Below, piece by piece: positions 11,401 to 22,000 of a stretch of 64,000 nt of DNA; the stretch's first letter is position 1, and every line of letters begins with the position of its first letter. The notes under the pieces are model-generated. The model made no database searches. It had not been told where the DNA came from and was given only the letters and a program-made list of their open reading frames with translations. This DNA comes from Zerene cesonia (taxonomy: Eukaryota; Arthropoda; Insecta; Lepidoptera; Pieridae). The position numbers and the translations under genes were made by a program. Location: assembly GCF_012273895.1 (NCBI RefSeq), contig NC_052104.1, positions 8,370,001 to 8,434,000 of the forward strand, given 5' to 3'.

Positions 11401-12421
11401 ACACTTACGTACAAATCTTTCCTCTTTATAATATTAGGATAGATAAACAATACATTTATTAATTTATTCAAAGTTTTGCCGTATAACTTTCTTAAAAAAA
11501 TAATTTACAGAAAACAGACTGCAACAATACAATTAAGCTAAAGACTTACTACGCGGTTATGTTATATTCGGGAATCTCTGGCTCGCTCAACGTACTTCTA
11601 ACGTTCTTGGTTGGTCCTCTTGGCAAGAAAACATTAACCATTCTGGTCTTTGCCGTGTCAATATCAGCTGGAACACTTCTATTTTTTGTGAAGCAACCTA
11701 TAATGAACATCGCGCTATTTTTCCTATTTCTGTACGTGGCACTCATTTTGGGAAATGTAAATACGTACTTAGTGGAAGTAAATCCCACCCATCTGAGGTA
11801 CCTGTTTATCCATTTTATATACTGTTTACTCATTAAGACTATAATTGCTATATTTTATAATGTATTCAATTATCTAATAGAATTATATCTTCTGGTAATA
11901 ATATAAAAAAATTGCATTTTCTCTTTTTTCTAATTTGTTTTTCTTTTACAGAGGAATGGCTACATGTTTATCTGTAGTAGTTGCACGTGGATTTGGTTTT
12001 TTTAGTGTGCAAATAATAGCCATACTCCTTGCCGACCATTGCGTTCCATTAATTGGAGGATATATCGCACTTGTTTTATGTAAGTATCCATCATTAAAAC
12101 AGATGAATAAACGGATTTGAAGATGTGTTGAATTTGTTTCTGTTTGCTTAAGGATAATGACGAAAAAAATGAGACAATCATTTATTAATATCTACCTAAT
12201 ATAATAAGTCTATGGAAAAATCGTCTAGTAGTATACATATATCAGACACATAAAATTTCATGTTTAAAGTCAAAGTTATGTTGTTAATAATATTATACTA
12301 TACAAAGTTGTATATACGCAATATACATATTAATTTAATTATTTCTATTTCAGCTGGTTTACTGGTAGCGATATTTTTACCTACAGACCGTAACGGTACC
12401 TCCGAAAAGAATTTTAAATAA
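2433..12421 (+). CDS. SV2/SVOP-like major facilitator superfamily transporter
   Basis: Ten exons join in frame to 496 aa: 2433-2484, 5307-5468, 7637-7799, 8334-8455, 9269-9513, 10255-10406, 10889-11000, 11511-11797, 11952-12079, 12354-12421. The start (MFKNSEKIDFEIALDKTGFG) matches the usual N-terminus of insect synaptic-vesicle-glycoprotein-2-like proteins. Hydrophobic segments recur along the protein. The MFS signature between helices 2 and 3 is present as GLCADTLGRR (about residues 81-90), and NESPKFLL precedes the central cytoplasmic loop. A loop with an NKT glycosylation site follows helix 7. The family imports or exports small organic solutes across membranes; the substrate here is unknown. 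It lacks the long N-terminus of vertebrate SV2. Intron 1 contains the 1-kb assembly gap, but exon phases on both sides agree, so no coding exon need be missing. Confidence 0.88.
2989..3190 (-). repeat. Helitron-like non-autonomous repeat, second subfamily
   Basis: On the + strand it begins CTAGCTTTCCGCTCGCGGCT after an A and continues with the GGGATAAAAACTTTCCTATA and CAGATCGGTTAATGC blocks common in lepidopteran repeats. A related piece lies at about 30915-31140. The CTAG end next to an A/T border fits a Helitron 3' end in reverse orientation. The far end is unclear. Confidence 0.5.
3269..4268. other. Assembly gap of exactly 1000 N
   Basis: A run of exactly 1000 N lies inside intron 1 of the transporter. 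The round length suggests an arbitrary scaffold gap, so true distances here are unknown. Confidence 0.95.
4867..4955 (+). repeat. SINE fragment
   Basis: This is a pyrimidine-rich body fragment (GACCCGTTTCCTTTTTCTTA then repeated TCCTTTTCTTATCC blocks). It matches the middle of the SINE-like copies at 6430-6647, 11030-11205 and 32200-32392. Head and tail are missing. Confidence 0.45.
6430..6647 (+). repeat. SINE-like element (Metulj type)
   Basis: The body is CT-rich. It is followed by a GTCGGCAATCCATTTGTAGA block, then GGGCGGTGGTAGCGCTTACC, ATCAGGCG and GACATAAAAACATAAAAAAA as an A-rich tail. The same order is seen at 8530-8812, 32200-32392 and, reversed, at 44118-44325 and 63107-63430. The layout resembles the tRNA-derived SINEs called Metulj in Heliconius; that name is from memory and unchecked. 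Confidence 0.6.
7469..7576 (+). repeat. Dispersed repeat 'D' ending 60 bp before MFS exon 3
   Basis: It contains GAACTGCTGGACCGATTTCA, a degraded middle, then TATGTACCACGGGCAAAGCT and GGCGGACCGCTAG. Other copies are at 38583-38701, 41320-41440, 61195-61293 and 61955-62130 (all + strand), and at 30417-30585 and 33365-33530. The CTAG end followed by T suggests another Helitron-like family, but no full-length copy is present to prove it. Confidence 0.5.
8037..8205 (-). repeat. Helitron-like repeat 'C'
   Basis: On the + strand it begins CTAGACGCTCGTCCCGGCTC and ends TACTGTGA before T. It is closely related to 14674-14877 and 28282-28436. Shared blocks include the CAAATTTCATCAAAATC motif found in many lepidopteran repeats. 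Confidence 0.5.
8530..8812 (+). repeat. SINE-like element with head region
   Basis: This is a longer copy of the SINE family. It includes the head (CTTGAGCAC..TTTGGCCACCTCGC, then TAGCATTTGAATGCTAC), the GAGTGGGGGAGCTTGAAGCC block, the CT-rich body, GGGCGGTGGTATCGC and GACATAAAAA. It lies in intron 4 of the transporter. Confidence 0.55.
8826..9029. repeat. Long inverted repeat A
   Basis: The left arm 8826-8873 is the reverse complement of 8983-9029 over about 47 bp, with a single one-base length difference. The spacer is 109 bp. It lies in intron 4 of the transporter and interlocks with inverted repeat B (8942-8983 / 9174-9215). Confidence 0.8.
8942..9215. repeat. Long inverted repeat B
   Basis: Arm 8942-8983 is the reverse complement of 9174-9215 over 42 bp with one mismatch. 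The left arm ends where the right arm of repeat A begins. The right arm is the 3' end of the tRNA-like repeat at 9042-9225, so the left arm is an inverted partial copy of that repeat. Confidence 0.8.
9042..9225 (+). repeat. Dispersed repeat carrying a tRNA-like cloverleaf (9111-9185)
   Basis: Bases 9111-9185 fold like a tRNA. GATCACG pairs with CGTGATC (extendable to 9 bp), a 5-bp arm encloses TTCGAAT, and TTGCT/GGCAA closes a 7-base loop. Box-A-like TGGCCGAGAGGCTAGG and box-B-like GGTTCGAATCC are both present. A related unit occurs at 50833-51028 with the same flanks, and a diverged one at 59987-60059. It is therefore a repeat rather than a normal tRNA gene. The anticodon loop has C, not T, at the universal U33 position, and the acceptor stem is too long. 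Confidence 0.65.
9827..9951. mobile_element. Small inverted-repeat element 'E' (125 bp)
   Basis: Twenty-nine-bp ends (9827-9855 and 9923-9951) are inverted copies with one mismatch and begin AAAACTTTTTAACGGATTTT. The core contains CTCCCCGTGACCACGCTC and TTCGAAACGTCGGGTTAAT. Related pieces are at 18377-18465, 19418-19530 and about 21866-21890. It looks like a MITE; the target duplication is masked by flanking AT runs. Confidence 0.65.
11030..11205 (+). repeat. SINE-like copy, left member of an inverted pair
   Basis: It has GTGTGAGGGAGTCGAAGGCC, the CT-rich body, then CCATGGGCGGTGGT and a CAGGCGAACCACC block. It faces a second copy in opposite orientation at 11222-11390, with only a short T run between them. 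Both lie in intron 7 of the transporter. Confidence 0.5.
11222..11390 (-). repeat. SINE-like copy, right member of an inverted pair
   Basis: Read on the - strand it carries the CT-rich body, a degraded GTAGATTGCCAGCTC block and a tail joining the T run at about 11210. It is more diverged than its partner at 11030-11205. Confidence 0.45.
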
Positions 12422-13082
12422 TGTAAAAATGTAATGAATAGTGATACTAATTAAATAAATATAAAAAAAGATTGTCTTAGTGTATTTTTTTTATTTCTTA
12501 TTTATATTAAAAAGCTAACTGAAATAACTTTAATTCATTATTAAAACTTTTAACACAAATGAACCTAATAAAATCATATCATGTATTATAATTTTTTGTA
12601 AACTTAATTCGTTTTTAAAGTATTTTCTGTATACATTTTGATGAGCACTAGATGGACCACAACGTTATTAAGAGAACATGTCAACTCTGGAACATGAAGT
12701 GTAGCAAAATATAGGCAGCAGCTCTTCAACATATTGATCGAACTTTTCTTAACAGTAACAATATATTAAAGACAATGTTACCGGGGCCTTATGCCTATGA
12801 ATTGCACATTTGCACGCATTTGCACTCATACACAAACCCGCAAGTATAGGATGGTATTTCCAGGTGCATTTTTCGTACAAAAACGCTAACAGTAACATAA
12901 CACAACAATGTTCGAAACTTGGTTGTCCGCAAGTGATAGTGACCCTACTGGCAAAAAGTTATGTAGCTAGTGATGTTTATAATGGTATCTTTTAAAAAAA
13001 TCTATCTGTCAAGACTGTCAATTATTTTGTGCTGTCACTTGATTTGTCAATTGTCATTCACTTTTGTGAAACCGCTGGAGAA
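12422..13082. other. Intergenic space and promoter of the epimerase gene
   Basis: It contains the short 3' UTR of the transporter and then 600 bp without repeats or open frames, which should hold the promoter and 5' UTR of the gene starting at 13083. I see no recognisable core-promoter motif. Confidence 0.45.
12454..12459 (+). terminator. Polyadenylation signal of the MFS gene
   Basis: AATAAA lies 33 bp after the transporter stop codon and is followed by T-rich sequence. The 3' UTR would be very short. Confidence 0.6.
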
Positions 13083-16000
13083 ATGTCCAGTTCCGCCGGC
13101 GATAATTTAAAACTGCGAGTTGTGGTTCTAGGAGGTAATTAAAACTGATTTCCATAAAATTTGCCATTTAAAAGGATATTTATCATGTGGTTAGAGTGTG
13201 TGCTTCAAGAATGCTTCATTTTTTAAATATAGTAACGGTCCTTAGTGTTAGTCATCGGGTGACCTAACTTGAAAGTGTTTTTTTGCTAAGTTGCGTTTTG
13301 GTTCAGGGTGCGGCTTCATCGGTCGGAACCTGGTGCACTACTTGATAAGTAATGACTTGGTGAGCGCGCTCCGTGTCGTTGATAAGACACCGCCGCAACT
13401 AGCATTTCTGAATCCATCTCATACGAAGTCGTTTGAAGACCCTCGGGTGGAATATAAGAGTGCAAATTTAATAAATCCAAGTAAGTACATAAGAATAATT
13501 TTCTAAAAAAATGTTTGGCCTTCGTTTTAACACACTTGTTAGTCTATTTAAAGTAATATTACAGCAAGAATATTTCTAATAAGATTCAGATAAGTAAAAT
13601 TTGTCAAACTTTAAGTTCTTTAATCGAAGCATACTTTAAATTGTATGCATCAAATAATTGGAGCAATATATCAATACCAAACAACAGTGCAAATGTTTTA
13701 AATTTTTATCAGTGTTGTAGTTTTAAACATTAAATAAAGTGCAAATCTTTTGACTTCAGTTATATTGCTTTTAGTAGAATTCTTCATATTTTTACATCCT
13801 TTCATGATGTATATATATATTTCCTACTAGTGAAGTCTTTACATACATCTAAATATATTCGCTTGCAATATAGACTATTTTCACTTAAATGTAAATTATA
13901 TTTCTCACTACCTTCAGCCCATGACTTTATTTGCCTGGTATTAAAAAAAATATAGGATTAACACAACCATAGTGGTACATATGATATACCAGCCAATACT
14001 AAATGTTTTATAAAATATATATGGTATCACTGTAATGACTGCGGAGGTGGGTATGGTGGGGTTAAGAGTTAGTACCCTAAAACAAATAATGGAAAGAGTT
14101 TTTTTTACACGCTTTTTATTAGCTTCACAGGTATGTTTGTTTGTAACCGACTTCTTTGGGCGCGATTTTGACCCACTTTAAACGGCCAGATTTCGTTCAA
14201 ACTTTGTAGATTTATTGAGGACCGATGACAAAACACTAATTTGATAAAATTATTCCAGTTTTCAATTTGCAAAATATGATTTTTGTCAAAGCATGTTTTA
14301 AACTATTATATTTTATTTCTTGTTTTTACTGTTGTTGTAAAGGTGCACAATAAAAAGTTTGATTTTGATTTTTTGGAAGACATGTAATCAAAAAAAGAGT
14401 TGATATATGAAATAATTGTTAAAAAGCAATTAGCTCAGTAGTTGTGTACAACAAATCAACAAAAATTCTGTTAAAATAACTGATTTAATGACACTACAGG
14501 AAAGTAAGTTTACAATATACATCTATTAAAAGATGTATATGGTAAATACTATATATCCTTATAAATTCATGTCATTAACATTTAATGATAAGTTATCATT
14601 TTGTGAGTCACATCCATATTACTAAGTTGAAGTTATGTGGGTGTTATGTTTAATTGCATAATTATCTTAATAACTAGACACTCGTCCAGGCTCCGCCCAG
14701 ATACAATATTCCTGTTTTATCCCAAGGGAACATTTAACCCGGATAAAAAGTATCCTATCACCCAAGTCAGCATACTATATCTGTATACTGAATTTCATCA
14801 AAATCCATTCAGTAGAGTGTGATTGACGGACAAACATTCAAACAAAAAAAGCATTCACATTTATAATATTAGTGTGATAGTGTGATTAGTCTATACTTAT
14901 AATATTAAGCTGAAGAGTTTGTTTGTACACCCTAATGTCAGTTACCGTTGCCATCTAAAAGACTTAATGAAGTAGCCGATTTTACCACATGGCCACTACA
15001 TTAATATATATGCGACGTGGAATAAGGAAATAAATATTGACTACTTTGGCATTACAGTTTTACTACTATACTATATGGTCTATATAAATAAAGAGTGGCT
15101 CGAGGCCCATTTCCTAATCCTCACTTTTTCGTGTCATTCTTTCATTCTGTTATTTGGGCAACAGAAATACGTAATCTCTGAAAATTTGATTCACGGTTCA
15201 TGAGATGAAACCCTACAGACCGACAGATACAGTGCTAGCGAAGTAAACGGGACCCTGTCACTAATAACAAAGTCCCGTTTAACCCCTTTTAGTACCTTTA
15301 AAAGAGGGTGTGATTGTTTGATTGAAACTACGTGACTTTAAGCTAAATTGATGAAACCTGTATTTGACTTTCTGTTTTGAATTGAGAGATTGATGTAGGT
15401 ATTTCTGGATTAAAGGGTCACGGCCAAGTCTAACAAGCACCCGTGGCCCCTTCACTTGTGTGGCTCGACGGAACACAGTGGGGTTTTAGTCGGTAGGAAT
15501 CCGACATAACCCACGACCTCTTCCCCGGGGGCCGTGGGTATCTATGCAAGGTTTTCCCACTATAAAAAAAATATATGGTTAGTATACCATAATCGCTGAT
15601 AGAGCTTGCAAAAAAATATGACATAAAACTCCCAACTACAACACGGCATAATCGAGCTAAATAGTGCATGAACACACGAGGGTTTAAATTTAACAAATCA
15701 ATACTTAGAATACCTGATCCTGTTGAGGGGAATTAGAGTTATCGATTGATGTTCAGGGTGCTCTTGTCTAGAACATAGTTTACCTACACAACTATTGTGA
15801 AGAGGGAGAGTTTGTTGGCTGATTTTGTACGAAATTTCTGGAATTACTGATACCTAGATAATAAACCTTTTTTTTTTCAGTAACATAGGTTTAATTTTTT
15901 ATCTAGTTTTTATTCTATATTGACCCGGAAAACGACACAGCGTATATTGCAGGACAGTAACATTAGGTCGGTTTGTGTCGACTTAGAGATTTACTCGAGC

Positions 16001-19000
16001 GCGTCAGATTAACACAAGTGAAAGTAACTTACCTATTGCTAAGTACAAAAATCAAAAAACATTTCTCCACAGCTAAAATTGAAAACATTATAGGACTTTT
16101 TTCCTGTTATTTTTTCCTATTTTTTTTTTTGTGTATACATATATAATTGAATGAGGTGCTATTACATATACCTAGGTGTTTAAAAGAAAAATTCTTATAT
16201 GTTTTTAAATAGATTTCTTTGATTTAAAGAATCAATACTAAACCTGCGCAAATCCAAATATATTATACAACTAGAATTATTATCCATAAATGACGATAAA
16301 CACGTTTTTAGTTTAATTTACAAATCGATTCGATAATAACGATGGCATTCGACACACCAATAATTTTAGCCAACTGAAATAACAAAGGTAAACGAAAATG
16401 TATAAAAAAAAACATTTCTGATACAACTGAATTTTCCTTCCTTTAAAATGAAACCCTAAAGTTGTAATACATAGCGTAATACGATTACACACAGCTTGGT
16501 TCACGAAACCTTACGTGTGTTATTAATTAACACTTAAAATACTATTTAAAAACGGAATACTTATACCCGTTATCTTTTTTTATGTCTTGTATCTTGATTT
16601 TCCTATAAATAAAGCTTTTATTAACAATTATTGTCTGTCTGTTTATCTCTATCACGGTACATTGTATTTAGAAATTAATGCGTGACATAAATATTACTGC
16701 TGTAAGTTCTTACTGAAAATCAGTAACGTTACACTGGGAAAGGACTAATTATGGCATATAAAATATTATACTAGCTGCGACCCGCGGACCCGCAAATCCG
16801 TATCCCGTAGGAATATTGGGATACAAAATTTGCCTATTTGTTATTCCAATTGTCCAGCTGTCTACGTCCCAATATCATTGCAATCGGTTCTGTAGTTTTT
16901 GCGTGAAAGAGCAACAAACACACACACATCCTCACATACTTTCGCATTTATGATATTAGTAGGATATGATTTAAAAACGTACTTATTTATTTTATATAGT
17001 TATGTATACAACGAGCATATCACCGTTGATTTAAATATACATCTACAAATACAACTTAAATGTAAGAACACGTAACTTTAATTAGCAGCGTAAATACGTA
17101 CGTTACTAATTAAAGTTTACTGAGTTTTGCTCATTTGTCAAACCTAACCGCAGCACTGTATTAAACAAACCAAATCTGAACAAACGCTCAACGCATCGGC
17201 GTAGCCAAGAGGATGGTTGGGTGGTTTTAGGGGTTCATACTAGAACCCCAAACTCCGACTCCGCCCGAAATAAAACAGTTTTTTAATTTTTCTCAAAAAT
17301 ACCTCCATAATTCCTTGTGAGAGGGATTCTCTGGGTTATGTAAGGGTTTTTTAAACACTTCTAGTCGTTATACTACTTTCTTTAAACCCTCCCCCTCCAC
17401 CCAAAAGTCAAAGAACGCCTGTGGCACAGCACATCAATGTCTAAATACACAGTATTTTTCTTGTGTTTCTCTTACATATTAAAGAGTAGTCCATAGTCCA
17501 TACTAAAAGAGTAGTATAGTAGAGTGTTTGGTATATATTTAAGATTAACAATAAACCAAGAACCAATAAAATTGGCTTGTGCTAACACGGCCTCTATGTA
17601 TGTATATAGATTACCTAATAGAAATAGTACGAAATTACACTATATATTCGTAAATGGAACTGCTCTCTTATCTCTAACATAACAGTTGTTATTTCATCAC
17701 ATGTTTTCGGAGAGACGTCACGGCTAACGGCTCAGGAAATAAGATATGAATTAGTATGACGGAGCATTCTAGACATTTCGTTTTAACGAAGGAGAAAGTA
17801 CTAAGACGTGCACTGTTTTAAACATATTGTTGTTGTTCGTTTTACACTATCTTATTGTTTTTTACGGGAAATATGTAATTATAATACGAGCAAAATAAAT
17901 GAAACAGAAACAGAAGTGAACAAATTGTCATACTTTTTCAATAGCAAATTAACTTAATTGTTCAAAAACATCCTAACGACGCTATTCGAATGATTATTGA
18001 TTTTATAGTCTAGACTAGATCAGATTAGATTAGTTAGATTTGGAAAGACCAGTAGATTAATTATAAGTATACTTGAATGTTTTATTTTTAACTAGTCAAA
18101 CCTGCGGCTTCGCTCGTAAGGTACCCAGTAAAATGTAGCCTATGTGTTAATCGAGCCTTATCTATCTCTGTACCAAATTTTTTACCGTTTCCTACCTACA
18201 GAGGTTTATGCGTGAAAGAGTAACAAATATCTATACATTTTTATAAACTCCGGCGTTTATATTTGTAGGATTGTATTGTTTATTCGTTGTATTTTATCGT
18301 TGAGTTAGAAAGTTTCACCTCTAAGATCAACATAAATCTACTTGTATACATTTTATAACCTAAACTAGTATTAAAAAGTCTTTCCGTGACCACGCTCCCT
18401 GTAAAATTTTCGAAACGTTACAGTTAATGATATAATGAATAAATCGCGTTTAAAATCCGTTATTCTCCAGCTTCAAGTCTAAGAGTATATAGGCTCCAAC
18501 TAGGCAGGCTTGGTCCTTCATAGATCGCCTCACTCTTTAGTATCAGGCGAGAAAGCGATCAAAGTATTTATTTAACATATGAAGGATTCCTAACGTTATT
18601 GTGACTACAATATTTAAAATAATAAATCTCCCATTAACAATACTGCACTTAATGCTTATCGCGCATTAGTATTCACATCCAGTCAGTACAACAATAGCCT
18701 GGACGCAGTGCCATAAAATTGTGATGTGAGAACCTTTAACAATACGAAGTGCATGCGATTGATAAATTATTATGATTAGATTGCGGTTAGCGCAGCTAGT
18801 CTTATACTGTGTACTTATAGCTGGGATGAAATTAAAATTTTGTTATACTGTAAACATTTTTCTTAATAATAAAATAAGCAAAAAAATTGTTTTAACTAGA
18901 TCAACTGTGGGGCCACATAGGTGGCCACCAGCTTCTAATCGTAAAAATTCGTTCACCCAGTAAAAAGTTATGTGGAATTGTATACAAAAAAAAAAAACAG

Positions 19001-22000
19001 TCGAAATTAGACTTTGAAAAATTGAAAGTATATACCTATGTGAGAGGCAAACAATAATTTTATGAAATTAGCAAAAGCCATCCTGATCGATAGGCATAAC
19101 TGTGATGGTTGGGATATCATTTATATGTACTAGGGATATGCGAACAACATCGAAATAATCTTTAGCCGGGTTACTCACGTGCGTGCATACATTCGTGCAA
19201 TATACGAATGTTCGCGATTATGTATGGAAAAGACATAAGCAATTGTCGTCCTACACTTGCGAGACCCGTGATCTCTGAGTGACCGTCATGAGAATTTTTT
19301 TAGAAAAATATTACTAGGAGTAAATAGATGGTAAAATATGCTCTTCCTCTTTGTCGGTCCTTTTTTCTCTAAAAAATTCATTCGAATTGTTAGCCTGAAA
19401 GTAAGTAATGTCTAACTTAAAAACTTTTCAACGGATTTTAAACGCGATTTATTTATTATATTATTAACCCGACGTTTCGAACACTTTACAGCGAGCGTGG
19501 TCACGGGGAGTCTCCCCGTGACCACGCCATCGCAGGAAGCTAACTCGATTATGATAACATGAGGCTTTGTCTCGATAAAATACAAATAAACGAAGAAAAA
19601 GCATAAAATGTATTGATCATTACTCGAAAAGTTTACGTATAAATAATAAAAATAAATTATATCCTAATGTTACTTCTTAGCTCCAGATAAAAAAAAAACA
19701 TTAAGCATAAATAATAGAAGGTCCATGTATTTTTATTAAAAGCATTTAACCCAAACACGTTAGAGATAATGTAATTGGCCCTCGCATACTCGTATCTCTT
19801 AATTAGTCTGCTGTCTCTAATCCCAATATTAGAAACGGAATTTAGATAAATGTTTCTTTTAGACTAGAATAAAACAACTTCATCAATCCTGGCCGTTATA
19901 AGCTGTTCTTTCTTTAACTGTGACTCATGGCCTATTTGTTCCAGCATCATGCGCATCAGCGTTAGAACCCACGTCAAGCCCTTGGGATTTAGTGGTGAAC
20001 TGCGCCGGGGAGACCAGGGTCGGGCAAACGGAGGCGGTGTACTCCGAGGGTATCCTCACCCTCAGCACCAATGTGGCAAAGCAGTGCGCCAAGATTCAAG
20101 TCAACCGCCTGATCGAAATATCTAGCGGACAGATGTATAGCAGTGATAAGGTGAGCTTTGATAATTATTACGAATGCCTATGAACGGAATATTTCGATAT
20201 AATTACTATAAACAAAAAAAATTATCGATTTAGTCGCAGGTGCTGAGTGTAGTGGAATTACACATTTTATAAAAGGCAGGACTCACGATCTAATACAAAT
20301 CATGGAACTATTTCCTTTCTAACCACCTTTTATCTGTTTCATGCTATGAAATATCCCATACATTTTTTTGATAACTAAACTAGTTTAACAAATCATGTGA
20401 ATTACTGACAATAGCTAGAACTCACAAAAAAAAATGTATATATAAAATGTTTACCACTTTACAGCCACATAAAGAAGATGGCCCCATCGAACCCTGGACC
20501 GTCGAGGGCAGGATGAAGAGTAAAGTGGAGAAAGAGTTGAAGAATTTGGAGTCAGAATTGAACTACACAATATTGAGACCGGCGATAGTATACGGAGTGG
20601 GAGATAGACGGAGTTTGAGTGAGTTATGTTGTTTGTTTATTGCTTTATCTCTAAAACAAGAATACCTTACATTCTAAATCCTATCCTACTTAATATTAAA
20701 AATGCGAAAGTTTTGTAAGGATGTGTGTGCGTTTGTTCCCTTTCACGCAAAAACTACTGAACCGATTGTAATGAAATTTGATACGTAGATAGCTGGACAA
20801 CTGTAATAACATATAGGCAACTTTTTATCCCGATATTTCTTCGGGATACGGACTTACGCTGGTGAAACCGCGGAGCGCAGCTAGTTTCTCATAGTCCCTA
20901 AAATAATGTCCTTAGATTCATTGAAATAGCTTTCATGAATGCTTCCGTACTTTCTTACTTTCCTTCCTTGTCGTATCACTCTAGACAGAGTGGTCGTGGT
21001 CATCATGAGGTATCAGGGACAGATGCAACCCGCTTCACAATGTTCCGCCATCTTTCCCTGTTTCCCGTCATCCGGCTGCATTCGTTCAGCGCACCGCCAA
21101 CAGCAGACTTAATCTGATCCGTCCACCGCATGGGTGAACGTCCTCGAGCCCTCGTACCCTCCACCGCTCCCTGCACTACGAGGCGCTCTATGGAATTCTC
21201 ATTACGTCGCGAAACTTTCTTACTATAATATCATAAATGCAAAAGTGTGTTTGTTTGTCTTTCACGTTACAATGGAGTGATTTTATAAGTGGCTAGTTAG
21301 TGACATGGGCTATTAAACTGCAGTAAAATAACTCACGCTGTGAGCAAAGCCGCGGGTAAAACCTATAAGTTTAATGCCGTAAATTTGAACAGATTAGATT
21401 AAGAATTTAATTTCCATTGTTTTCAATATAAGAGAAAAACAAAATCTAAAAAAAAAAAAATAACTGTAATATTTCAGCTCCCCGTCTCCTGTACGGAGGT
21501 ATCTACAAGCACCTTGGTGAAACAATGAAACTGCTCTGGACCGCTGACCTCAAGATGAATACGGTCCATGTGTCGGATGTGTGCAAAGCAATATGGACCT
21601 TAGGCACCAAGCCCGAAGCCCAGGGGCAGATATATAATATTGTGGATGAGGCCAACAGCTCGCAGGGCAGTCTTGCTGAACTGGTCTCGGAAATTTTCAA
21701 GATCAACCACGATTATTATGGGACGGCTATTTCTACTTTGGCTAAGGTAAGGAGTTGCATTTAAATTGTACTAGTAAACAACTTACTTCAATTTTCGAAT
21801 AAATTTTTTAATTCAATTTGTACAGCTGATTCGTGAAAAAAAATACACTTGTAAATCTGGTTTTATGTTGAGGGATTTTAAACGCGATTTCTTACATAAA
21901 TTATTTCTACTTTTTATAATAGAAATATATTTAACTAGCTGCGCCCCGCGGTTTCACCCGCGTAAGTCCGTATCCCGTAGGAATACCGGGATAAAAAGTT

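Larger units (their letters stand above)
13481..19944 (+). other. Long repeat-filled intron 2 of the epimerase gene
   Basis: No coding exon is needed here, because the phases of exons 2 and 3 fit directly. It holds repeat C (14674-14877), a start of repeat D at about 14905, a GC-richer block at 15415-15560 that looks like an old dispersed repeat, Helitron-like copies (16771-16964, 18092-18270) and pieces of element E (18377-18465, 19418-19530). The rest is AT-rich and unassigned. Confidence 0.6.
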
